Shown: piece after piece, positions 47,394 through 58,553 of the stretch
Layout: every line of letters begins with the position of its first letter
How positions within the stretch are numbered: position 1 is the stretch's first letter
Program-made: the position numbers and the translations under genes
Source: Tubiluchus corallicola
Taxonomy: Eukaryota; Priapulida; Priapulimorpha; Priapulimorphida; Tubiluchidae
Direction of reading: 5' to 3'
NCBI GenBank assembly: GCA_030141605.1
Contig: JAQGDQ010000479.1
Span: forward strand, 89,493 to 153,492
DNA length: 64,000 nt
The notes under the pieces: generated by a model
Databases searched by the model: none
Told to the model about the DNA's origin: nothing
Seen by the model: only the letters and a program-made list of their open reading frames with translations

Positions 47394-49346
47394 ATGGCAA
47401 CTCCAGCAATAGGAATTGACCTCGGCACAACGTACAGTTGTGTTGGAGTGTTTCAAGGAGGAAGAGTGGAAATCATAGCCAACGATCAAGGCAACAGGAC
47501 TACACCAAGCTACGTGGCTTTTACAGACACAGAGAGGCTGATTGGTGATGCGGCTAAACAACAGGTAGCCAGGAATCCACAGAACTCCATCTTCGATGCC
47601 AAGAGATTAATCGGGCGACGGTTTGATGAAAGTTCTGTACAATCTGATATGAAACTCTGGCCATTCAAAGTAGTGAACAGAAATGGTAAGCCAAATATGG
47701 AAGTTGAGTACATGGGAGAAAGAAAAACTTTTACACCTGAAGAAATCAGCTCAATGGTATTGTCAAAAATGAAGGAAACAGCGGAATCGTATTTGGGCAA
47801 GAAGGTGACAGATGCAGTAGTAACAGTTCCAGCATACTTCAACGATTATCAAAGACAGGCTACAAAAGATGCAGGACGGATAGCTGGACTCAACGTACTT
47901 AGGATCATCAACGAGCCAACTGCAGCTGCCCTGGCATATGGACTTGACAAAAACTTGAAAGGAGAAAAGAATGTACTCATCTTTGATTTAGGTGGCGGTA
48001 CTTTTGATGTTTCCATCTTGACAATTGATGAAGGTTCCATGTTTGAAGTGAGATCAACAGCTGGCGACACACATCTTGGTGGTGAGGATTTCGACAACAG
48101 GCTAGTTCAGCACTTTGTGCAGGAATTCAAAAGGCGACATAAGAAAGACATTTCGGGTAACCATAGAGCTATGCGACGACTTCGGACTACTTGCGAAAGA
48201 GCAAAGAGAACTCTCTCTAGCAGCACAGAAGCTTGCATTGAAGTAGATTCCCTCCACGAAGGCATTGACTTTTACGCAAAGATCACCAGAGCAAGATTTG
48301 AAGAACTCTGCTCTGATCTGTTTAGGGCAACGTTAGAACCGGTTGAGAAAGCTCTTCTTGATTCAAAGATGGACAAGTTTGCTATTAATGATGTTGTCTT
48401 AGTCGGTGGCTCAACTCGTATTCCAAAAATTCAGAAACTGTTAAAAGAATACTTTGGTGGAAAAGAACTCAATCAGTCAATCAATCCAGATGAAGCAGTA
48501 GCGTATGGTGCAGCTGTCCAAGGAGCAGTATTGAAAGGTGACAGAAGTGACACTATCAAAGACGTTCTACTGGTAGATGTAGCTCCATTATCTCTAGGTA
48601 TTGAAACGGCTGGTGCAGTTATGACAAAGCTTATTGAAAGAAACGCTCGAATACCTACCAAAGCTAAACAGACGTTCACTACGTATTCTGACAATCAACC
48701 AGGAGTTACTGTTCAAGTCTTTGAGGGTGAACGTGCCATGACGAAAGACAACAATCTGTTGGGAACATTTGAATTAAGTGGAATTCCTCCAGCTCCAAGA
48801 GGAGTGCCAAAGATCGAAGTCGAATTTGATATAGATGCCAATGGAATCCTGAACGTTTCTGCTAAAGATACGAGCACTGGTCGGTCTAACAAGATCACCA
48901 TCTCCAATGACAAGTCTCGCTTGTCAAAAGAAGACATAGACAAGATGGTCTCAGATGCAGAGAAGTACAAAGCTGAAGACGAAAGACATAGAATTCGTAT
49001 AGAAGCCAGGAACAAACTAGAAAACTACTTATTTAGTGTCAAACAAGCAGTGAATGAACCTGGGCTGGAAGGCAAAATTTCCTCGGAGGATAAAAGCACC
49101 GTCATCAATAAATGCAATGAAACGTGTACTTGGTTAGATTCTAACACGCTTGCAGAAAAGGAAGAGCTGGAACACAAACTTGAAGAACTGCAACAAGTTT
49201 GCAATCCAATCATGACAAAGTTGCATCAGGGAGCGTCTCAGACACAAGGACCTACACAAGATGCAGGAAGAACATGTGGGCAACAAGCTCATCAAGCCAA
49301 CAGTGGTAGAAGATGGACAGGTCCAACCGTGGAAGAAGTTGACTAA
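47394..49346 (+). CDS. inducible cytosolic HSP70
   Basis: 650 aa, intronless, from ATG 47394 (two codons after an in-frame GTG that is not the start). ATP-dependent chaperone. Family signatures: [10 protein letters not shown] near the N-terminus, [14 protein letters not shown] around residue 200, [17 protein letters not shown] around 335, linker [18 protein letters not shown] before the substrate-binding domain, and the C-terminal EEVD that binds TPR co-chaperones, marking a cytosolic form. The flexible tail lacks the usual GGMP repeats and instead reads Gln/Thr/Gly-rich then SGRRWTGPT. Intronless structure, three HSEs and a TATA box fit stress induction, when splicing is impaired. The 5' UTR runs from about 47255. 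The poly(A) signal is at 49529. A SINE body lies 225 bp past the stop. Confidence 0.97.
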   Translation: MATPAIGIDLGTTYSCVGVFQGGRVEIIANDQGNRTTPSYVAFTDTERLIGDAAKQQVARNPQNSIFDAKRLIGRRFDESSVQSDMKLWPFKVVNRNGKPNMEVEYMGERKTFTPEEISSMVLSKMKETAESYLGKKVTDAVVTVPAYFNDYQRQATKDAGRIAGLNVLRIINEPTAAALAYGLDKNLKGEKNVLIFDLGGGTFDVSILTIDEGSMFEVRSTAGDTHLGGEDFDNRLVQHFVQEFKRRHKKDISGNHRAMRRLRTTCERAKRTLSSSTEACIEVDSLHEGIDFYAKITRARFEELCSDLFRATLEPVEKALLDSKMDKFAINDVVLVGGSTRIPKIQKLLKEYFGGKELNQSINPDEAVAYGAAVQGAVLKGDRSDTIKDVLLVDVAPLSLGIETAGAVMTKLIERNARIPTKAKQTFTTYSDNQPGVTVQVFEGERAMTKDNNLLGTFELSGIPPAPRGVPKIEVEFDIDANGILNVSAKDTSTGRSNKITISNDKSRLSKEDIDKMVSDAEKYKAEDERHRIRIEARNKLENYLFSVKQAVNEPGLEGKISSEDKSTVINKCNETCTWLDSNTLAEKEELEHKLEELQQVCNPIMTKLHQGASQTQGPTQDAGRTCGQQAHQANSGRRWTGPTVEEVD

Positions 49347-49528
49347 AATTATTATTTCGAGCGTTAATTTTATTTTTCCAGATATACTGATACATTTACT
49401 TATGTAAGAGTACTAGAAAATAGAGTAAACTTTACTGCAGTTACTTTTTTGCTGTCGTTTTGTGAAGTTAGGCCAATTCTGTATGCCCAAATTTTCTCAT
49501 TTTTACACATGGTTTGGCTGAAATATTA

Positions 49529-49534
49529 ATAAAA
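49529..49534 (+). terminator. HSP70 polyadenylation signal
   Basis: AATAAA 183 nt after the stop codon, followed by GT-rich sequence (GTAAGTGGATGTAG). Confidence 0.7.
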
Positions 49535-49570
49535 CGCTTCCTTGTAAGTGGATGTAGTAAGTGTATTATG

Positions 49571-49918
49571 CAAGTGACCCAACGGCCATGTGTAGAGGAG
49601 TAAACCTTCCAAATCAGGAGTAGAGCCCCAAAGGTGGACCAGTGCAGCATGCTCACTGACTCCGGCAGCTCCTGCAGCCAACCTGGTGCCAAACGTATCG
49701 CTCCACTTTCCTTTGGACTACACCAGGAAGGAAGATAGGGGGTTCCTGTTGTCTGGGCAACTCAGGATCTCCATACACCTTGCCCAGGCGTGCGCCCTGG
49801 AGACGTTCAAGGATCACACTGCTCAGCCACAGTCGATGCTGCAGCTCCATCAATGTGATTAATAACTGACTCTTTTCGTGCACACTCCATTGCCTTCCGA
49901 AACAGAAGGATGCCAACC
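49571..49918 (+). mobile_element. 5S-SINE body, 5'-truncated copy
   Basis: AAGTGACCCAACGGCCATG ... GAAGGATGCCAACC; matches the body of 29958-30502 from about 30155 onward, with no 5S head. It sits immediately after the HSP70 poly(A) region. Confidence 0.85.
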
Positions 49919-49924
49919 ATGTAG

Positions 49925-50374
49925 TCAGCTCAGTTTCAAGTTTCATACAATGTGCTTAATATAATTGTAAGTTCTATTAAAAAATCCTATGTGCACACTA
50001 CTATGTAAATAAATAATTTATTTAGAACACTAGACTTTTGTAGTTTTTTTGCTACTTATGCTGCTTATACTCATCACTTGACAGCTGTACGTAATAACTT
50101 GTGTTAAATATTCATTGCTGTTTTGTCTGTAAATGAAGTCTTTATGTAATATTGAAAAAATTACGTGATCTAAACATGGTTTGTTTTTTCTATCACTGCA
50201 TGATCCTTTTCAATGTTGTCTGCAGTTAATAGCAAAGAAAATAATTGTTTAGCAGAGGCAATAATCACAAGCTAACATGTAAATAGCTGTACCAGATTTA
50301 CTTCAATAAGTTTCATTAGTTTGGCAGCAGTTATAGATTGTATTATGTGAAAACATTGTAATTGAAGAGTAATA
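49925..50374. other. no gene recognised
   Basis: AT-rich sequence leading into the tandem array. Confidence 0.5.
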
Positions 50375-51180
50375 TTATATCAGCATAAAGTAAATGCTGT
50401 ACTTGACAATGATATGAGATTATGTGGACAATAGATAAAGTAGATAGGACAGCTTGAAAAAGTAGATTAAAATGCTATTATTTTAACACTGACTTGGGAT
50501 AAACATTGTAAATGAAGAACAATATTATATCAGCATAAATTAACTGCTTGCTTGACAATGATAGAATATGTGACAATGGACAAAGTAGATAGACAGCTTG
50601 AAAAAGTAGATTAAAATGCTATTATTTTAACACTGACTTGGGATAAACATTGTAAATAAAACAAAAACACAAAAAACGCTGTGCGACAAGATGTGAGAAT
50701 ATGACAATAGATAAAGAGGTAGGACAGCTTGAAAAAGTAGATTAAAATGCTATTATTTTAACACTGACTTGGGATAAACATTGTAAATGAAGAACAATAT
50801 TATATCAGCATAAATTAACTGCTGTGCTTGACAATGATGTGAGAATATGTGGACAATGGACAAAGTAGATAGGACAGCTTGAAAAAGTAGATTAAAATGC
50901 TATTATTTTAACACTGACTTGGGATAAACATTGTAAATGAAGAACAATATTATATCAGCATAAATTAACTGCTGTGTTTGACAATGATGTGAGAATATGT
51001 GGACAATGGATAAAGTAGATAGGACAGCTTGAAAAAGTAGATTAAAATGCGATTATTCTAACACTGACTTGGGATAAACATTGTAAATAAAGGACAATAT
51101 TATATCAGCATAAATTAAATGCTGTACTTGACAATGATATGAGAATATGTGGACAATGGATAAACTAGATAGGACAGCTC
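50375..51180. repeat. ~150-bp tandem satellite, ~5.5 copies
   Basis: GACTTGGGATAAACATTGTA recurs at about 50491, 50635, 50766, 50916 and 51066 (spacings 144, 131, 150, 150). The unit also contains AGGACAGCTTGAAAAAGTAG and AATATTATATCAGCATAAA. The 131-bp copy carries an internal replacement (AAACAAAAACACAAAAAACG). Confidence 0.95.
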
Positions 51181-51379
51181 AGAACTGCTGTAGTCTTTCG
51201 TTAAATTACTTGAGAAATATTGAAAAAATAATTGAATACCTTCAATTTTCAGTCTGTTCTGTTTTTTCGGGCCTTAGAATCTTTTAAGATAATCTATTAA
51301 AATACTTAATTCTCTTAGAAACTCTCATGTACACACATCTAAACACGCAGCCTCTAAATTGCTCTTTTATTAGTTTTAT

Positions 51380-51487
51380 ACATAGAATTTTTATGAAATT
51401 TTAGGACAGCTCTCTTTCACACTACTATACTATGCATTGACGAATTTTAACTGCTATTGAGAAAATAAAATTGAATTGAATTGAATA
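51380..51487 (+). mobile_element. LINE-like 3' end with (AATTG)n tail
   Basis: ACTGCTATTGAGAAAATAAAATTGAATTGAATTGAATA: an A-rich signal plus tandem tail, the same style as 6050-6180. From 51490 to 51765 no gene is seen. Confidence 0.4.
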
Positions 51488-51765
51488 TAGAAGGTGACGT
51501 CACTTTGACTCATCACTTCATGAAAAAATCAGAGACTGTGGCGTTCAATAAGAAATTTTGTTCATGACGATCAGCAGGGATCGAGATAAATTAATTACTA
51601 GTTAATACCTTTTAATCCACGAACAAGCTGCGCAAATGCACACTAACGGCAAGAACGTGCTTGTAAAATTGACAAAATTAAAATAATCAAAAATTTAATT
51701 TTGAGACACGTGTGTTCCTGATTAACTGTGTACTGCTAGGATAATTAATAAAGATAAATAAAGGT

Positions 51766-51967
51766 TGTAACAGTACCATAGATATGGTTTGTGTAGATCA
51801 AAGATGTCGGACATTGCTTAGCACCGTGCTGCATTCTAGACTGTCTTGCTGTTCTGATCTTCTTTGTTTAAGTTCCTAATTAGTTTAATAAATACTACTT
51901 TATAATGCACGCATTTGTCTGGTTGCTAATATTTTTGTAGCGTGTAACATGGTGTCAGAAGTGGGAT
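51766..51967 (+). mobile_element. 5' LTR end and primer-binding site (truncated LTR retrotransposon)
   Basis: LTR-like segment TGTAACAGTACC...GCGTGTAACA (about 51766-51949, 184 bp) with AATAAA-type signal TTTAATAAATAC. It is followed at once by TGGTGTCAGAAGTGGGAT (51950-51967), complementary to a tRNA-Leu-type 3' end. No gag/pol follows. Confidence 0.65.
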
Positions 51968-52305
51968 TACTTATTTTTGCTGGTTTCGTCTTTAAGTGCC
52001 ATTTAGCAAACCAAACTAATTTAAGCGTTAAGTCTTTCTTAATACGTGAGTCATCAATATATACATTAATCTACCAGTAGTAAATTTACTCAAGGAAAAC
52101 AATCAATTAACACATCTAAATTTACACAGTTTATTTAAAACAATAATTTCATTTCAATTCTCATACAATCATAATAATTATAGTATCATTATGTAACTAA
52201 ACTTACACATGAATTGAGCCCAGTTTGAAATCATGGTTACGACAGAATAAGACTCATTAATTATTTCATCATTGCTAAATAATTTTTGTTTCTACATATG
52301 CACGA

Positions 52306-52711
52306 TAGGGGTGAGCATTCTCTACCAGAAAGCGAATTCGAATCGAACGGAATTTGTGACTTTTGAATTCGAATCGAACCGAACTTCAGTGTTTCGAATC
52401 GAACCGAATTCGAATTGAAATTGAATGATTTTCGAACAAGTTTTCGAACCGCCAGTAAAAATTTGTCTTACAAAGATCATGCATCTTACTCGATTTTGTT
52501 CTGCAATAAAACGACTAGTAATTTCTTTAAAATTGTGTGCAGAAATCACAGCTAAATTATGCTAATTGCATGATTTTTCAATCGTTTTAGTGATAAAGAA
52601 CATGTGTGATTGAAGTGCTGAATTATTCGAATCTATAGTTTTGGATTCGAATCGAGTTCGAACTAAAAAAACTCGTTCGAATCGAATTCGAGCGTTCGAT
52701 GCTCACCCCTA
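52306..52711 (+). mobile_element. hAT-type MITE, family GAGCAT, copy 2
   Basis: 406 bp with perfect 13-bp inverted ends TAGGGGTGAGCAT / ATGCTCACCCCTA. Flanks ATGCACGA (52298-52305) and ATGCACGG (52712-52719) are an 8-bp target duplication with one mismatch. The interior matches 41065-41448 in inverse orientation. Confidence 0.93.
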
Positions 52712-52719
52712 ATGCACGG

Positions 52720-53165
52720 TTCAGTAATTGAATTTCACAAGAATTAAAAATTTCTACTAATGAAAATTAAAAAAAACAACTACGTTGATTAAATATTAAT
52801 TTAATAATGGGTAGATAAAATTTACACATGTATAATACTCTGATCAACATTACACATCATGAACAATTGTGGATTGGAACTGATCATATGATGAGAAATT
52901 TTCATTACCTAATTTAACTCTAAAACCTGACAACAGATGGCAGTAAAATCGTGTAGAATATGGCTACATAGAATGAAGCGAAATATGAAATTTTAAATTC
53001 GAAATTTTAAATGGCAGAGTATCGATTACTTTGATTTTATTAATCGATCACCAACAAGTCAAGCAATAATAAAAGTGGGATGGTCAATGGTCACTCTATT
53101 AACTGGCATCGAGGGTCACAACAAGAATTTTAACAACGTCAATGAAAATTGCTGTGTATCTTGCC
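52720..53165. other. no gene recognised
   Basis: AT-rich intergenic. Confidence 0.5.
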
Positions 53166-53173
53166 AACGTATC

Positions 53174-53695
53174 TAGGGTTACCATATTGTCTGAGTTGAA
53201 AAAGAGGACACGGGTACTTGGCTTTCATTTCATCTGTAAATGCACACTGTCGTTTCGGCATTGCTACTTTCTAATTAACTTTTACCAGTTGCTCAAAACT
53301 GCAAAACAGCAAAACTACAAATTTAAAGAAATTCACATAAAAACAAACAAAATGGCTCCCGGAAGCTGACGTCATTTTAAGTCGTTAGCGAATAGGCGGA
53401 GTATCGACAGCGGTGTGAGTCGCGTGACCCATAGTGATGTGCGCATCGCTTACTTTTGTTCAGTAAATATGTACACAAAGGGTTGCATTTTGAGATGTTA
53501 GCAACATCTTGTATTGAAAATTAACGAGCTTTTCTTTGTCTAACACTGTCGTACAGCCTCTGCAGTTGGCAAAGTCAGTACATACTTACGGATTGAGGCA
53601 AAACCCGGACAAACTGCCGATTTTTTGAAAACCCGCCCGGACAGAGGCCCAGATAGAGGACGTGTCCGGGGAAACCCGGACGTATGGTAACCCTA
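53174..53695. mobile_element. hAT-type non-autonomous element, TAGGGTTACCATA family
   Basis: 522 bp with perfect 13-bp inverted ends TAGGGTTACCATA / TATGGTAACCCTA. Flanks AACGTATC (53166-53173) and AAGGTATC (53696-53703) form an 8-bp target duplication with one mismatch. The GTCCGGG/CCCGGAC subterminal motifs are typical of a widespread animal hAT MITE type. No transposase. Confidence 0.9.
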
Positions 53696-53978
53696 AAGGT
53701 ATCTCAATTTGATTGCAAAACGATTGCAAATTTTTGATAAATCAAAGTAAGCATTTACAATATGAACTACTACACAAGTTTGTCAGTACTTCAACACTAC
53801 TTAATTTTGCACACAATTTATACATATGGCAGTCCAATTAAAAAAAACAGGCCTAAATTTAAATGCAAACAGAACTTCTACAATATATAGTATGATCAGG
53901 CGGAAAGAAACGTAGTTTTAATTTACACAATGATTAAGAATGTAAATTCATTGATGCAGTGATTACAAATATTTTTAG

Positions 53979-54163
53979 CTCTTTCATTTTATGCTTCCAT
54001 TGAATCCCAATGTATCCCGTGGGATACAGGCTATATTTAGCACGCGGGCACAGGTAGAAAAAAAAAGATTATTATGTGTAAACAAGATGGACATACTGAA
54101 CAAAAGTACCAAGCCCAAAAATTTTTTCTTATTAAAAAAATATTTTGGGACTGAAAGGGTTAA
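53979..54163 (+). mobile_element. piggyBac-type MITE, copy D (5' half missing)
   Basis: Retains the right ~180 bp, from TTTTATGCTTCCATTGAATC through GTATCCCGTGGGATAC to GGGACTGAAAGGGTTAA. The left half is deleted, leaving TCTTTCATTTTATG at the junction. Confidence 0.85.
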
Positions 54164-54499
54164 ATATAGAAGAGTCCAAATCACCGCTTCACAAACCGAC
54201 AAATTCACTGACTTCTATAAGATGGCGTCTTAGTTCACACAAATCTAACAGACATTTTACACCACTGCACAATATTTAAAAATCTAGACAACCATCAACC
54301 TTAAAAGTGATCATACAATAGCGTACATGATATCATATGCATGTAAAGTAGATTTAATGGTTCAAGACTGACGACTTTTCCTAAAAACGCATAACATTGA
54401 GATTCCACTAAACGAGGTATTCGTAGTTATCAGCAAAAAAGAGTGATGCTATAGCTATAGCGATATTTTCTTATCCACGAAGTTTCACACTACACAACT

Positions 54500-55140
54500 A
54501 GAGGATCTCGAAGATTTCAGCATATGAAGAGCACCCATATTGCTGTTTGCCAGCAGGCAATTTTTAACACATTTAGAACGGAACTGACAAGCCACTGGCG
54601 TAGCAATGTCTAGTTTTTTTTGCTGGATTACTGATGCGTTTACCTGTCTGAAGGCAGATTTCTTTTATTTTAGAATTCTGCCTGCCCAAAGTCTACAATA
54701 GACGTGACGGGGCATATGAATCGTCATCTATCATCTAACACATTTAACAATAAGAACTCCATGCAGTGTCAAGCAGATGTTTAACATTTAGAATACCTGA
54801 TCATAAATAACTATGGAAGTTTTTGCTGAATCAATCAAAGTGGTTTATTTATGATATTGCAGCACTGATCAGGCTGAAATAACAACAACAAAATAATTAC
54901 ATATAGTACTGCCATACCGCATAGAGCGTAACTACAAATATAAATGTTTCGAATTATACTAATTTAAGAATTGTTCCTTTAATCACAAAAGTAAAACTGC
55001 AAATAATATACTGTTCTAAATGTTAAACATCTGCTTGACACTGCATGGAGTTCTTATTGTTAAATGTGTTAAAAATTTTCTCCTGGCAAACAGCAATACG
55101 GGTGCTCTTCATATGCTGAAATCTTCGAGATCCTCTAACA
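54500..55140. repeat. large interrupted inverted repeat (fold-back)
   Basis: Left arm 54500-54575 (GAGGATCTCGAAGATTTCAG, ATATGAAGAGCACCC, GCTGTTTGCCAG) and 54735-54800 (CTCCATGCAGTGTCAAGCAG) are the reverse complement of a contiguous right arm, 55015-55140. The left arm is split by about 160 bp absent from the right arm; the loop is about 215 bp. No transposon termini are obvious. Confidence 0.85.
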
Positions 55141-55335
55141 ACACTCTCATGTAGAACACATGTACAATGAACAAACTGCTTACTGCAACAAATTGTGAGG
55201 CTGAGTGTCTAGACTGCCCTGTATTCAGGTGACAGATAATTTTGACAAGGCATAAATTTTGATATGTTATGAAGGCTGTAGATGCATCAGCTAAGTGTGG
55301 TGAACGGCGATATAGCTTTGCTAATATGTAAGATG

Positions 55336-55820
55336 AGGTTAGTACTTGGATGGGTGACCGCCGAGGAATTAGGAATACCAGGTGCTGTAGGCTTGCGGGA
55401 TGCCCACACTGTATCTCGACACTAGGTGGAGGAGCTGCACAAGCAGCCAACGGCTAGAGGGCAGAGGTGGTCAAGTGACCCAACGGCCATGTGTAGAGGA
55501 GTAAACCTTCCAAATCAGGAGTGGAGCTCCGAAGGCGGACCAGTGCAGTATGCGCACTGACTCCGGTAGCTCCTGCAGCCAACCTGGTGCCAAACGTATC
55601 GCTCCGCTTTCCTTTGGACAACTCCAGGCAGGAAGAGAGGGGGTTTCCTGTTGTCTGGGCAACTCAGGATCTCCATACACCTTGCCCAGGCGTGCGCCCT
55701 GGAGACGTTCAAGGATCGGATTGCTCAGCCACAGTCGACGCTGCAGCTCCATCAATATGATCAATAAGTGACTCTCTTGGCGCGCACTCCATTGTCTTCC
55801 GAGACAGAAGGATGCCAACC
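55336..55820 (+). mobile_element. 5S-SINE, copy with truncated 5S head
   Basis: Begins inside the 5S part (AGGTTAGTACTTGGATGGGT), has a small duplication (GAGGAATTAGGAATACC), then the full body to GAAGGATGCCAACC. The 5S A-box half is missing, so it is a dead copy. Confidence 0.85.
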
Positions 55821-56427
55821 AACCATCAAGATGAAAATAAAACTTGGGATGTAATGAAACGAACCTACAATTACACTTTTGGATCAAACTTGAGCAAAAA
55901 TAAGAAATACGAAAAATTCGGAACCAACATGGGTTTGAACCTGCAGCCAATGGAAGTAGCTATCTTAATCAAATAAACAATGCAATTCCTTGTGATGAAG
56001 ATGGGTCTTTTAAGAGAACAAACTTCTCATGCTACAACAATTATTAGCTAATTTAATTAATTCTGTTCAACTCAGAGTCTGGAATATACCTTCACGTTAC
56101 TTAGTAATCTTGTTCATTCATGTTACGTTATTTGTAGATTTTTCTCTATGTGTTTGTATTTGTATTTGTATTTGTATGTTTGTATTTGATATGATTGTAC
56201 CACGAGTATGAAAAAAAATTATATATATATGTATAATAAAAAAAACTGATAATTCGCCAATTTTTGATAACGTTAATTCCGCAATGCCAATTAGCTATGT
56301 AATAAACTCACAATTATAAAGTGTTTGAGCCAAAAATGACCAAAGCAAAGACAATAACATGAGCCTATTTCACATGAACTCAAAAATACACTTAAACTTT
56401 TTCACAAAAACTGGTTCACACTGTATG
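55821..56427. other. no gene recognised
   Basis: AT-rich with a short TTTGTA run (56150-56190) and TA run (56220-56232). Confidence 0.5.
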
Positions 56428-58255
56428 CAGTGGCGTAACAACTAAGGTGGGGGTCCTTGGACAAGTCTTGACTGGGGGTCCTTGGACAAGTCTTGACTGG
56501 GGGCTCTTGGACAAGTCTTGACTGGGGACCCTTGGACAAGTCTTGACTGGGGACCCTTGGACAACTCTTGATTTGGGCCCTTGGACAAATCTTGATTTGG
56601 GCCCTTGGACAAGTCTTGACTGGGGGCCCTTGGACAAGTCTTGACTGGGGACCCTTGGACAAATTTTGACTGGGGGCTCCTGGACAAGTCTTGACTGGGG
56701 GCCCTTGGACAACTTTTGACTGGGCACCCTTGGACAAATCTTGACTGGGGGCCCTTGGACAAGTCTTGACTGGGGGCCCTTGGACAAATCTTGACTGGGG
56801 GCCCTTGGACAAGTCTTGACTGGGGGCCCTTGGACAAGTCTTGACTGGGGGCCCTTGGACAACTCTTGACTGGGGACCCTTGGACAAATTTTGACTGGGG
56901 GCCCTTGGACAACTTTTGACTGAGGGCTCTTGGACAAATCATGACTGGGGACCCTTGGACAACTTTTGACTGGGCACCCTTGGACAACTTTTGACTGGGC
57001 ACGCTTGGACAAATCTTGACTGGGGGCCCTTGGATAAGTCTTGACTGGGGACCCTTGGACAAATCTTGACTGGGGACCCTTGGACAAATTTTGACTGGGG
57101 GCCCTTGGATAAGTCTTGACTGGGGACCCTTGGACAAATCTTGACTGGGGACCCTTGGACAACTTTTGACTGGGCACCCCTGGACAACTTTTGACTGGGC
57201 ACCCTTGGACAACTTTTGACTGGGCACCCTTGAACAACTTTTGACTGGGTACCCTTGGACAACTTTTGACTGGGCACCCTTGGACAACTTTTGACTGGGC
57301 ACCCTTGAACAACTTTTGACTGGGTACCCTTGAACAACGTTTGACTGGGCACCCTTGGACAACTTTTGACTGGGCACCCTTGAACAACTTTTGACTGGGC
57401 ACCCTTGGACAAATCTTGACTGGGGGCCCTTGGGCAACTTTTGACTGGGCACCCTTGGACAAATCTTGACTGGGGGCCCTTGGACAACTTTTGCCTGGGC
57501 ACCCTTGGACAAATCTTGACTGGGGGCCCTTGGACAAATTGAATGAAAGGCCCCGTATCGACCCCATTTTTAATTTTGTATGAAGTAATGAAATTATCAT
57601 TAAACACAAAAAATGATGAAAAGAAAAGCGAAATCGAACTTTATTATTATAGCAAATTGTTTACAAAATTACGTTAAATACACCAAAATAGAAATAAGGC
57701 AACAAGTAACGCAGTGTATAATGCATACACAGTGTTTGTATATAAAGTTAGTAATGGATACACTGTGTATGTCAAGTAGAAATCCCGGAATGAAATTGAT
57801 CTACAGAAATTTTGCTGATCGAGTCTTAGTGTTGCCAAACTTGTCTATAATATAGTCGATGTCTATCTTCTGAGCAGCACCTCTCTATGAAAAATAAATA
57901 CACTGTTCGGAAGATTTCTCTCTGCTTCCCTTTAATCTAAGGTTGTATTTAGAATTGCCTGTAAAACTTGGCTTCGTTATATGCATTTAGTAGGTCAGCC
58001 AATCAGATTTGAGCACGTTTTTTAGTCTAGTAGGTTAGCCAATCAGAATTGAGCACGTTTTTTAGTCTACTCATTGGAAGCGAAGAAATCGCCACGTCTT
58101 TTGATTTTTCTGTAATATTGAATTTCAAATAAAAGTTTTTGTGATTACTTCAAAACATACCCATTTTCCTGCCTGTAAATTTGCATGTTTTTTAGGGTCA
58201 AGCTTGGGGGGCCCCGGTATTTGTCCAGCCTTGTCCAATGGGCGTTACGCCACTG
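56428..58255. mobile_element. hAT-type element carrying a minisatellite
   Basis: 1828 bp. CAGTGGCGTAAC at the left and GTTACGCCACTG at the right are a perfect 12-bp inverted repeat, a hAT-type terminus. Flanking octamers ACTGTATG and ATTGTATC agree at 6 of 8 positions, an aged target duplication. Content: subterminal GGGGGTCC, the 25-bp array, then about 650 bp with no transposase and a 44-bp duplication (GTAGGTYAGCCAATCAGA...GAGCACGTTTTTTAGTCTA, 57990-58070). Confidence 0.75.
56445..57540. repeat. 25-bp minisatellite, ~44 copies, inside the hAT element
   Basis: Unit TTGGACAAGTCTTGACTGGG + GGCCC, with variants (AACTTTTGACTGGGCACCC; AAATCTTGACTGGGGACCC) clustering along the array. Because 25 is not a multiple of 3 and the unit has no stop on the minus strand, all three minus frames stay open and give the same 25-residue Pro/Lys/Ser/Gln/Val-rich super-repeat. 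The longest frame, 397 codons (56416-57609), is therefore best read as an artefact. Confidence 0.95.
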
Positions 58256-58553
58256 ATTGTATCAATGATTGATTTCCGAGAAGGGAAGTATAATTACTTA
58301 ATCATGATTAAATAATGATTGATGACAACACTAAAATAGACAAAAATTCCGACAGCACCATTAGAATCAAGTAGCACACAGATAAAATATTCTTGTAAGC
58401 TAACAGGGATTGGTCCCGGGGAAGGTCTGGAGCTCAAACTGTCGTTAATAGGAATAATACTTATGATTTAAAGCATGTGTACTTCCATATTCTATGCCGT
58501 CACAAATCGTCTAAAATATCCCATAGGTGGCAGCACATGCCCAAACCTGATAA

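Noticed and set aside
47510-49213. Antisense open frames of 62-110 codons across HSP70
   Set aside because: Shadows of the HSP70 coding frame.
56416-57609. 397-codon open frame of Pro/Lys/Ser/Gln repeats on the minus strand
   Set aside because: It is a translation of a 25-bp minisatellite inside a hAT-type element; all three frames are open with the same repeat, and no promoter or splice signals support a gene.
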